From NCBI GenBank assembly GCA_022449325.1, contig JAKUSK010000019.1, forward strand, positions 1-13,692: a stretch of 13,692 nt of DNA, written 5' to 3'. This document shows positions 6,915-13,015 of the stretch, piece after piece. The notes below the pieces were generated by a model, which worked only from the letters and a program-made list of their open reading frames with translations, searched no databases and was not told the origin of the DNA. Made by a program: the position numbers and the translations under genes. This DNA is from Nitrososphaerales archaeon. Lineage in GTDB: Archaea; Thermoproteota; Nitrososphaeria; Nitrososphaerales; UBA57. Numbering within the stretch: position 1 is the first letter of the stretch; every line of letters begins with the position of its first letter.

Positions 6915-7652
6915 GTGTCTCAAAACATTTTTTCAGATAAAATCGAGCTCCTTGTTTTAGATTTAGATGGAACTGTCTTTGGCAATTCTAGACTTCTAAT
7001 TGAAGAAATTGAGAATATTAGAAATCTTGTAGATAGTGGTGTTCGTATAGTCATCTCTAGCGGCAGAACTTTACATTATGTTCTTGGTATAACTAGATGT
7101 CTCGGACTTGAAGATATTGTTATTTGCGAAGAAGGCACGGTTACTTATGATTGCCGTAATCATGAATTGATTTTATTGGGAGAGCAGAAGGACCTTATCT
7201 TACTCAAAAACAATCTCTCTTCTTGGTTGCCTTTCTGTATTATTCCAAAAGAAGCACATCATGACAAAAGTGTCATCATTGCTCTTGACCGAGAACCTCG
7301 AATAAATGTAGACGATTTTCTTAACGAAGTATCGGAAGTTCTTTCTGAAAAAAATCTTGATCTAAACCTTACTAGATCTGACGAAATGATTAATCTTATG
7401 CCTCCTAACATTACTAAGGGATATGCCTTAGATAAGGTCTTAAAGTCTGAAAAAATTAATCCTAATTCTGTTGTTGCTATTGGAGACTCTCTTAATGATC
7501 TGTCTGTATTTGACGTGGTGAAGTATTCTATCGCTGTTTCTAATTCTCACGATTTAGTAAAAGAGAAATCATCTTACACATCAGATAAAACTAATGGCCA
7601 TTGCGTTTCAGAAATTATTGATTTTATTCTTTCTAATAATAAAAAATATTAA
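6915..7652 (+). CDS. HAD-IIB phosphatase, probable archaeal phosphoglycolate phosphatase type
   Basis: This cytoplasmic HAD hydrolase has 245 residues. Motif I is LVLDLDGTVF (Asp16 nucleophile, Asp18 acid/base), motif II is VISSGRT (Ser48), the motif III lysine is in TKGYAL (Lys168), and motif IV is AIGDSLNDLSVF (Asp191, Asp195). The cap between motifs II and III is of the C2 (Cof/IIB) type. In layout and length it fits the archaeal phosphoglycolate phosphatases and related sugar-phosphate phosphatases, but the substrate cannot be told from sequence. The start is GTG (MSQNIFSDKIELLVLDLDGT); no in-frame ATG precedes motif I. It stands between tRNA-Phe and a small cupin gene, on the same strand. 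Confidence 0.8.
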   Translation: MSQNIFSDKIELLVLDLDGTVFGNSRLLIEEIENIRNLVDSGVRIVISSGRTLHYVLGITRCLGLEDIVICEEGTVTYDCRNHELILLGEQKDLILLKNNLSSWLPFCIIPKEAHHDKSVIIALDREPRINVDDFLNEVSEVLSEKNLDLNLTRSDEMINLMPPNITKGYALDKVLKSEKINPNSVVAIGDSLNDLSVFDVVKYSIAVSNSHDLVKEKSSYTSDKTNGHCVSEIIDFILSNNKKY

Positions 7653-7670
7653 TTATTTTTACAAAAATCA

Positions 7671-7679
7671 TTTTTATTC
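7671..7679 (+). promoter_or_regulatory. TATA-like box of the cupin gene
   Basis: TTTTTATTC lies 21-29 nt before the ATG at 7700, in a 47-nt spacer. The upstream T runs (7646-7650 and here) could also end the transcript of the preceding phosphatase gene, since archaeal termination often uses short T tracts. Confidence 0.35.
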
Positions 7680-7699
7680 ATCGAGTCATTTCCTAATAT

Positions 7700-8005
7700 A
7701 TGGAAGTTGAATCTTGGAATCCCGATTGGGGTGACTTAAACGAATTTAATATGAGAAAACGTCTTGAGGAAGAAGGATTTAGTGTGATTACTTATTCTTA
7801 CAGTCCTGGTACATATTTCTCTGAACATTCACACACTATTGATAAAAAAGATACAGTACTTTCTGGCAAATTCAAAATGACTGCTCTTGGTAAAGAATTC
7901 ATCTTGGGGCCTGGAGATATGTTACTTGTTCCTGCTGGAACTGTTCATACTGCTGAAGTTATCGGAAATGAACCTGTAATTAGCCTTGACGCAACTAAAT
8001 ATTGA
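7700..8005 (+). CDS. Small single-domain cupin protein
   Basis: This 101-residue protein has one conserved cupin barrel. Cupin motif 1 begins at Gly37 (GTYFSEHSH, His43 and His45) and ends in VLSGKF. Cupin motif 2 is GPGDMLLVPAGTVHTAEV (His83). Three of the four usual metal ligands are present. The glutamate expected four residues after the second histidine is Lys49 instead, beside Asp48. Metal binding may therefore be altered or the protein may be non-enzymatic. The N-terminal 30 residues (ESWNPDWGDLNEFNMRKRLEEEGF) are not recognised. Function is unknown; such small cupins include isomerases, dioxygenases and sugar-binding sensors. It ends 5 nt before the convergent FUN14-like gene. Confidence 0.8.
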   Translation: MEVESWNPDWGDLNEFNMRKRLEEEGFSVITYSYSPGTYFSEHSHTIDKKDTVLSGKFKMTALGKEFILGPGDMLLVPAGTVHTAEVIGNEPVISLDATKY

Positions 8006-8010
8006 TTTAA

Positions 8011-8307
8011 TTAGAACTTTTTTATTCCTATTACAAAACCAATAACGAACGGTACTGCCATTTCTAATTGCAGTAAAATTATTGCCCCTAACGAAGTAGC
8101 CAAAGTTGCTGCTTGCCCAAAAATATATTCTGCTATATAATTAAAAATCGGTAATGTATCTGCATAACCTGAAGCAGGGATGATAAAAAATATTATGCCA
8201 ATGAGAACGACAAGAATCTTTGCAACTCGTTTGAAAAGGTATGCAGAGGCGATACCACCAACTAATGAGTATCCCATAATTGTAATTATTGGTGTAATTT
8301 CTACCAT
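8011..8307 (-). CDS. Small membrane protein, FUN14-like
   Basis: This 98-residue, very hydrophobic protein has about three membrane segments (roughly 5-25, 27-48 and 66-95). The pattern GYSLVGGIASAYLFKRVAKILVVLIGIIFF followed by a C-terminal PFVIGFVIGIKKF resembles the FUN14 family: a Gly-rich first helix, a central K/R-VAKI step, and a final Gly-rich helix ending in basic residues. From memory, FUN14 proteins are mitochondrial mitophagy receptors in eukaryotes and of unknown role in archaea. I see no catalytic residues. It starts with ATG 46 nt downstream of tRNA-Ser on the same strand. Confidence 0.6.
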   Translation of the reverse strand: MVEITPIITIMGYSLVGGIASAYLFKRVAKILVVLIGIIFFIIPASGYADTLPIFNYIAEYIFGQAATLATSLGAIILLQLEMAVPFVIGFVIGIKKF

Positions 8308-8331
8308 TAATTTAATTACGTGATTCTCGCA

Positions 8332-8337
8332 GATAAA
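8332..8337 (-). promoter_or_regulatory. TATA-like box of the FUN14-like gene
   Basis: On the minus strand TTTATC lies 25-30 nt before the ATG at 8307, in the short spacer after tRNA-Ser. This is the usual archaeal distance for a leaderless start. It suggests the gene is not simply read through from the tRNA. Confidence 0.4.
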
Positions 8338-8353
8338 TTTTTGTTAAATGTGA

Positions 8354-8447
8354 CGCCGTGAGCGGGATTTGAACCCGCGATTCCTTGCGGAGACAGGATA
8401 TTTGCAGAATAGCAATCCTGCGCCTTACCAGGCTAGGCAACCACGGC
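8354..8447 (-). tRNA. tRNA-Ser(GCU) with a 10-nt anticodon-loop intron
   Basis: Acceptor GCCGTGG/TCACGGC carries discriminator G, typical of archaeal tRNA-Ser. The D arm is GCCT-AGCCTGGTA-AGGC. The anticodon stem CAGGA/TCCTG has, after removal of 10 nt, loop TTGCTAA with anticodon GCU. The long variable arm is TCC-GCAA-GGA, and the T arm is GCGGG-TTCAAAT-CCCGC. CCA is not encoded. The mature length is 84 nt, as expected for a class II tRNA. Confidence 0.95.
8400..8409 (-). other. 10-nt tRNA-Ser intron at position 37/38
   Basis: Read on the minus strand, the intron is TTCTGCAAAT. Central helix TTGC (exon) pairs with GCAA (intron). The 3' bulge ATA is cut AT^A, and the outer helix is the anticodon stem CAGGA/TCCTG. 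The 5' bulge TAT (cut TA^T) merges with a 3-nt loop, so there is no inner helix. This is close to the smallest insert that can still make a bulge-helix motif. Confidence 0.9.
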
Positions 8448-8481
8448 ATAAGAAATGTCGGCATTGCCATTATTAACGTTT

Positions 8482-8498
8482 AAAAAAATTGAAAAAAA
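8482..8498 (-). terminator. Double T-tract downstream of the DUF998 gene
   Basis: Read on the minus strand, two runs of seven T separated by CAA follow the DUF998 stop (8511) by about 12 nt. Archaeal RNA polymerase terminates at such T tracts without a hairpin. The same segment also lies upstream of tRNA-Ser, and the TTTAAACG next to it could serve as that gene's box A. Confidence 0.5.
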
Positions 8499-8510
8499 TA
8501 TATAAATTAA

Positions 8511-9170
8511 TTAGAATTTTCCAGTTCTGAAAACTCTTATTCCTGCTATTCCAATCCATAGACCAAGAATTACTGCTTCTATAAATTCAGGAATAGCTAC
8601 TCCTTCAGGATAAATAGTACCTATTGGCGTTCCCAATATTCCAAGAACTGCACCTCCAATTACTACTAATGAAACTATTCCAGATCCAATCGAAAATATT
8701 GCAAAATTCTTATCCCTTGTACGTCTTTCCACTCCAATCATGATTAACCCGATTGGCGTAAAGATAAAGTAAATTAATGCTACAATTAAATGAATTGTAT
8801 CCGAAACACTGTATGGAAATACTCCCACTAATGCCAGGTTTATTCCACCGATAAATATTAGAGAGTATGCTATCTTGTTCATTAAATTATCTGGAATGGT
8901 TTTTCTGGTCGAAGAAACGAAAATAGCTATTAAAAGTCCTGCTACAATCATGCCTCCATTAAATGTCCATGTTGCAATCTGTGTGTCACCTTCTTGTGCA
9001 AATTGTGAGATAAGTCTTCCTTCTTGTTCAACACCCAAGTCACTTAGCGCATGTGTTGGCCACTCAAACCAAGGTGAGAAATAAATAGAAACTAATACTG
9101 CTAAAATCCCGATTATTGGACTAGCTATTCCTATTAATCCAAACTTTCTTACTTTGATGTTTTCCGCCAT
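8511..9170 (-). CDS. DUF998 family integral membrane protein
   Basis: This 219-residue protein has about six predicted membrane helices (roughly residues 11-30, 70-87, 100-118, 124-146, 156-180 and 192-212). The family hallmark is the loop after the first helix, WPTHALSDLGVEQEG (compare SxxxSDLG in DUF998). Short charged tails and ERRTRDKN between helices look like cytoplasmic loops. The family has no settled function; a membrane enzyme or transporter role is possible. The ATG start at 9170 follows the SRP RNA 3' end by 40 nt and has TTTATG 19-25 nt upstream on its own strand. There is a conventional stop, followed by T tracts. Confidence 0.75.
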   Translation of the reverse strand: MAENIKVRKFGLIGIASPIIGILAVLVSIYFSPWFEWPTHALSDLGVEQEGRLISQFAQEGDTQIATWTFNGGMIVAGLLIAIFVSSTRKTIPDNLMNKIAYSLIFIGGINLALVGVFPYSVSDTIHLIVALIYFIFTPIGLIMIGVERRTRDKNFAIFSIGSGIVSLVVIGGAVLGILGTPIGTIYPEGVAIPEFIEAVILGLWIGIAGIRVFRTGKF

Positions 9171-9210
9171 CGTTATAATCTATATACGCATAAAGACGTT
9201 TAAGATTAAT

Positions 9211-9520
9211 GGCAACAGCGCCACTGGGATTCATATAAATCCCAAGCCCTTTTCCAATCTTACAAAGTCATTCACGTAGACGTGAAAGCGCAACCACCCT
9301 ACTATACGGATGCTCCCTCCCGGACCTGTCCGGTTTCAGTAGTTGAAGAATTACTATTTCCTTCGAAATAGCTATCTCTTGTGACCACCAATCACGGCGT
9401 GATTTCATTCAAGCAAGATGGCAGGTACCTGAAAATTATACTTTAACCAGTGGTTACTGGTGCTGCGTATAGCCGGTTTCAGCAAGGAGGACGGCTATCC
9501 CCCCAACCCTACCTGTTGCC
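9211..9520 (-). ncRNA. SRP RNA (7S RNA), archaeal type
   Basis: The 390-nt gap between two protein genes is more G+C-rich than its surroundings and folds as signal recognition particle RNA on the minus strand. Helix 1 is GGCAACAG (5' end, 9520) with CTGTTGCC (3' end, 9211). The Alu domain has GGGTTGGGGGG and GCTGAAACC. Helix 6 is CTATTTC-GAAG-GAAATAG (9354-9371) with a GNAR loop for SRP19. Helix 8 is at 9299-9342 and includes ACAGGTCC-GGGA-GGGAGCA with a GNRA tetraloop, the SRP54 site. Two hairpin-like stretches (near 9390-9405 and 9273-9288) instead pair with each other as part of helix 5. Length of about 310 nt fits archaeal SRP RNA. Confidence 0.92.
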
Positions 9521-9540
9521 AATATAGTAATTATTTTCAT

Positions 9541-9548
9541 AATATATA
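9541..9548 (-). promoter_or_regulatory. TATA box of SRP RNA
   Basis: On the minus strand TATATATT lies 21-28 nt before the proposed 5' end of SRP RNA (9520). This is the standard archaeal box A spacing and independently supports the RNA's orientation and 5' end. Confidence 0.55.
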
Positions 9549-9563
9549 GATGACTTGTTATTT

Positions 9564-11285
9564 TTACACTTGATTACTTCTTTGACGTGCATAAATCGTA
9601 ACAATCAATACAAACAATACCGACGCAATAGAAAATACAATTTGATTTTCTGTTCTTGAATAATCATCTTGTAACTCATTTACAAAGAATACATTATCTG
9701 GAACATTTTCTATTCCTGTATTTCTTTCAATTACATCTGATAATCTGGTATTGTCTATATCATCAACAATATCTTTCAAGTCGGGATCATTCAAATAGAA
9801 TAAACGATCTGCGTTTCTAGTCCTTTCAAATTGTTCTTTAATTATATAATATCCTGTTTCTCCAAGTGTCGAATCCTCTATATGTTCTTCTGCCAATATT
9901 CCAATAATTGGATCCAATTCGTCAACATTTCTATAAGTCTTACTCAATCGTCTTATTACTTCTTGATCTGAACTTATTTCATCAAATTCAGTTACGGGAA
10001 TTAAACCAATCTCTTTTCGTATTGAATTATAATCTGGTATTCCGTGGTCTCTTGCTCTTATAATATCTAAAACACATAAATCTAAACCTCCTCTTCGAGG
10101 CTCTTCAAATAAAAAGTTCCTAATACTGTCGTGATAATATATGTCACTCGCTTGTTGCTTAGTTACAATTACTCCTTTTATTATAGAATCAATTCCATGT
10201 TTCTGAATAATTGCTGGATTGAAAAACCCTTCATGCATTGGAATAGTTTGTTCTACGTCTGTTTTATTGACTAGAACAAATTGTTCCCCTATTTGACTAT
10301 GTCCAATTCTAAATGCTACGACAGAAAACAAATGCGAGATTTGCGGATTCACTGATTTATCATACGCTACATACGGTTCTAATTCAATCCCTAACGATGG
10401 TATGAATTCATTATATGTTATTGACTGGATTATTGCAGTGTTTATCTTTCTTGCCCTCTGAAATATCTCTTCATCACTGAATCCCGGATTTTCATTCAAT
10501 ATTTCTTCCGCAATACGATTATGCTCTCTCACAAACAACGTATTTACTGCTGTAAGTGCAATGTTCTCATTTGCTCTTGTATCTCCTGAAAAGAAAGCCA
10601 ACCCTCTTACTCGTTGTTCTTCTATTGAATTCGCAGGAGCTAATCGCAATAAATCTCCATTATCATGTTCTGTCGTAATTAATTTCCCTCCTTCAAATGT
10701 TCTTAATTCATTTGCACGTTGTTCTGATGTTCCATATATTACACTTCCATCCAACCAAGGAGTAACAGTGTTTATTTGTTCACGGTTATTCTCTCTTGAT
10801 AATCCTGTCCTTGCGTCAGATAGACTCCGAAATACTGACATCATTGTTTGATTTTCTCGATAATGTGGGTCATTTTCTGGAGCAATAATTTGTATTCTTT
10901 CTAAATCCTGTAATCTTGTATCAAAAACTGCCGTTGGTGTGAAATCTAGATCATGAGAAATGAATTGACCCCATACCCAATTCATATCTGATAAATTTCT
11001 TTCATCAATAATATTTGAACCTAATTGCTGTTCACATACTGTATTACTAATAACTCTGGCATTAGGACTTTCTAAATTAGATAATTCTGATATTTCATCT
11101 GAATAAGCTTGAGTTACTAATCTTCGTAGAGTTAAATTTGCCTCTCCCCATTTTAAATTTTCTTTGTTATTATTTGAACCATTAAAAGTATAAGTGTCTG
11201 ACACATTAATTGCTTGATACTGTCCAAACACAAATGATGGTAGTAATATTAACAAACTAATTGTCAATATTACTATTTTCTTCAT
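9564..11285 (-). CDS. Secreted, membrane-anchored animal-type heme peroxidase
   Basis: This 573-residue member of the peroxidase-cyclooxygenase superfamily would oxidise substrates with H2O2 outside the cell. It has a Sec signal peptide (1-21, ending near FVFGQ), a single C-terminal membrane helix (about 548-565) and a basic tail (ARQRSNQV). Family landmarks in order are the distal His111 with calcium-ligand Asp112 (WGQFISHDLDFTP), the calcium loop TPWLDGS (175-181), catalytic Arg237 and heme-ester Glu240 in FFSGDTRANE, VREHNRIAEEI, proximal His329 in VAFRIGHSQIG, and IIRARDHGIPDYNSIRKEIGL. The residue before the distal His, Asp in mammalian enzymes where it forms the second heme ester, is Ser110. 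The ATG start at 11285 lies 27 nt after the Tat-exported protein's gene, so the pair is likely one transcription unit. Confidence 0.9.
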   Translation of the reverse strand: MKKIVILTISLLILLPSFVFGQYQAINVSDTYTFNGSNNNKENLKWGEANLTLRRLVTQAYSDEISELSNLESPNARVISNTVCEQQLGSNIIDERNLSDMNWVWGQFISHDLDFTPTAVFDTRLQDLERIQIIAPENDPHYRENQTMMSVFRSLSDARTGLSRENNREQINTVTPWLDGSVIYGTSEQRANELRTFEGGKLITTEHDNGDLLRLAPANSIEEQRVRGLAFFSGDTRANENIALTAVNTLFVREHNRIAEEILNENPGFSDEEIFQRARKINTAIIQSITYNEFIPSLGIELEPYVAYDKSVNPQISHLFSVVAFRIGHSQIGEQFVLVNKTDVEQTIPMHEGFFNPAIIQKHGIDSIIKGVIVTKQQASDIYYHDSIRNFLFEEPRRGGLDLCVLDIIRARDHGIPDYNSIRKEIGLIPVTEFDEISSDQEVIRRLSKTYRNVDELDPIIGILAEEHIEDSTLGETGYYIIKEQFERTRNADRLFYLNDPDLKDIVDDIDNTRLSDVIERNTGIENVPDNVFFVNELQDDYSRTENQIVFSIASVLFVLIVTIYARQRSNQV

Positions 11286-11312
11286 TTGCTAGACTCGTTT
11301 ATTAATTATTTT

Positions 11313-12032
11313 TTATTTCGGAAGTGATTTTGCTAATTGTTCCACTTTCTTTACAGTTACTGAACCAATAGTTAGTTCTCCAGTAAAAGTAAACTTTGGA
11401 CCGAATATTGCATAATTAATTGGTGCTTCGTTTTCATCAAAGAGCGCTGTATATGAAAATGTTTTTCCATCTACTGCAACAATTTCTGATTTGAATGGTT
11501 CAGGTTTTACTCTTGAACCATATATGGTTCCTCCAGCCGACGCTTCAGTAAAACAATCTCCTGAATCACTTTCTAAAATAACTGTTGAATTTTCTGATTC
11601 ATCAATTGATTTTACATGAAGGGTTGATGTTGACATTAACATGAAGAATGTATTAGCCTCAATAGGAACTTCACCCATTAAGTATGTTGGCATGATAAAA
11701 GCTTCTGGATTGTTGTCTACTCTACAAAATGCTCTTTTTTGATCAAAATAAAATGTTTCATCCATTTTTACTGTAGGTTGTTTATCAATAACATTTGGCA
11801 TATTTTTTACATTACTTCCTCCACCATATATTGCCCATCTTTGTAGGTCTTCTAATTGTTCATTTAAACTGACTAAATCAGTTTGTAATTGGGAATTCTT
11901 GTCTCTTTCTTCTGCCAAGTTTCCATTTGAATTCAGGAATCCCAGTCCGCCTATTCCTAGACCTACTGCAGCTCCTCCTGCATATTTTATGAAATCTCGT
12001 CTGTTTTGTTTGTCAGGTTGTATGTCTGCCAT
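11313..12032 (-). CDS. Tat-exported protein of unknown function
   Basis: I do not recognise this family. From the ATG at 12032 the protein has 239 residues. It opens with a clear twin-arginine signal, NRRDFIKYAGGAAVGLGIGGLGFL (Arg11-Arg12). A short coiled-coil-like stretch rich in Glu, Gln and Leu follows (EERDKNSQLQTDLVSLNEQLEDLQRW). The remainder, about 170 residues, looks beta-rich with two cysteines (FCRV, GDCF) that could form a disulfide. No Cys follows the signal, so it is not a lipoprotein. An upstream in-frame TTG (12047) would extend it by five residues, but a TATA-like element fits the ATG better. Tat export suggests folding, perhaps with a cofactor, before transport. It sits directly upstream of the heme peroxidase gene and may be its partner or assembly factor. 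Confidence 0.75.
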   Translation of the reverse strand: MADIQPDKQNRRDFIKYAGGAAVGLGIGGLGFLNSNGNLAEERDKNSQLQTDLVSLNEQLEDLQRWAIYGGGSNVKNMPNVIDKQPTVKMDETFYFDQKRAFCRVDNNPEAFIMPTYLMGEVPIEANTFFMLMSTSTLHVKSIDESENSTVILESDSGDCFTEASAGGTIYGSRVKPEPFKSEIVAVDGKTFSYTALFDENEAPINYAIFGPKFTFTGELTIGSVTVKKVEQLAKSLPK

Positions 12033-12054
12033 GGCATAATTTATCAACAGCTTA

Positions 12055-12066
12055 TTTATATATATA
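12055..12066 (-). promoter_or_regulatory. TATA box of the Tat-protein/peroxidase unit
   Basis: The minus strand reads TTATATATATAA, 23-34 nt before the ATG at 12032, within the 56-nt spacer after argF. This is one of the clearest box A candidates in the window. It favours the ATG over the upstream TTG and argues that the two exported proteins have their own promoter. Confidence 0.55.
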
Positions 12067-12088
12067 ACGGCATTATATTATATTTTTT

Positions 12089-13009
12089 TTATCTTAACAT
12101 AGACCAAATCAATGCCTTATGCATATGTAATTTATTATCAACTTGTTGCCAAATTACTGAATTCTTACCATCGATTACACTATCTGATACTTCCTCTCCA
12201 CGTACTGCTGGTAAACAATGCATGAATATCGCATCATCCTTAGCTTTTGACATTATCTTATCCGTAACTCTGTATTTTGGCAGAAATACTTTCTTCTTTC
12301 CTTCTTTATTTTTGTCTCCCATTGAAACTATTTTATCTGTAACTACTACATCCGAATCTATTACTGCCTTCATTGGATCTGTACTGATTGATAATGATGA
12401 CTTGTTCTTCCTCATTATCTCCTTCGCCACTTCGATTATTCCTTTATTTGGCGAATATTTACTTGGACATGCAATGGAGAAATCGGCACCCAACTTTAAT
12501 GCTGCAAACAAGAAGTCATTTAATACATTGTTGCTATCTCCTATCCATGTTATTTTTAGGTTACGTAGTGTCTTCTTTTTCTCTATTATTGTTTGTATAT
12601 CTGATAATGCTTGACATGGATGATTTGTATTTGACAATGCATTAATTACTGGAATAGAAGAATTGTCGATAAATTCTTGTATGTCTGAATTATGATATGT
12701 ACGCATTGCTACAATATCTACATATTCTGATAATGTTCTTGCAGTATCTTTTATTAATTCTCCCCTTGATATTTGTAAATCTGATTCACTGAGAAATATT
12801 GAATTTCCTCCCATTTGTTCCATGGCAATCTCAAAACTCAATCTTGTCCTTGTTGACGGTTTTTGAAAAATCAATGCTAAAGTTTTATTCTTGACTTTTT
12901 TTAACGATACATTTTTTCCATTTTTAAATTTTCTCGCAATTCTTACCATCTCCGATATGTCTTTTGCATCTAATTCACTCACGGTCATCAAATTTTTCAT
13001 CATATTCAC
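12089..13009 (-). CDS. argF: Ornithine carbamoyltransferase
   Basis: ArgF transfers the carbamoyl group from carbamoyl phosphate to ornithine, giving citrulline for arginine synthesis. At 306 residues it is full length. The carbamoyl-phosphate motif is STRTR (52-56), followed by AMRTYHNSD, HPCQALSD (130-133), the ornithine loop near VVVTDKIVSMGDK (Asp225, Ser229-Met-Gly) and HCLPA (264-268) with the closing HMHKALI. The ornithine loop reads DKIVSMG where DVWVSMG is more usual. Together with HCLPA it still indicates ornithine rather than aspartate as substrate. The start is GTG, with two ATG codons two and three codons later, 6 nt after the ftsY stop; the genes are likely co-transcribed and coupled. 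CarAB in the same window supplies its substrate. Confidence 0.95.
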   Translation of the reverse strand: MNMMKNLMTVSELDAKDISEMVRIARKFKNGKNVSLKKVKNKTLALIFQKPSTRTRLSFEIAMEQMGGNSIFLSESDLQISRGELIKDTARTLSEYVDIVAMRTYHNSDIQEFIDNSSIPVINALSNTNHPCQALSDIQTIIEKKKTLRNLKITWIGDSNNVLNDFLFAALKLGADFSIACPSKYSPNKGIIEVAKEIMRKNKSSLSISTDPMKAVIDSDVVVTDKIVSMGDKNKEGKKKVFLPKYRVTDKIMSKAKDDAIFMHCLPAVRGEEVSDSVIDGKNSVIWQQVDNKLHMHKALIWSMLR

Positions 13010-13015
13010 ATCTTG

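Noticed and set aside
9273..9405. Inverted repeats near 9275-9288 and 9391-9405 as attachment sites or a mobile-element end
   Set aside because: They are explained by pairing in SRP RNA helix 5, and no integrase or transposase gene lies in the window.
12006..12614. A 202-codon open frame on the plus strand opposite argF, hydrophobic in translation
   Set aside because: It lies antisense to a well-conserved argF, has no family resemblance, and its composition is that expected from the complement of an AT-rich gene.
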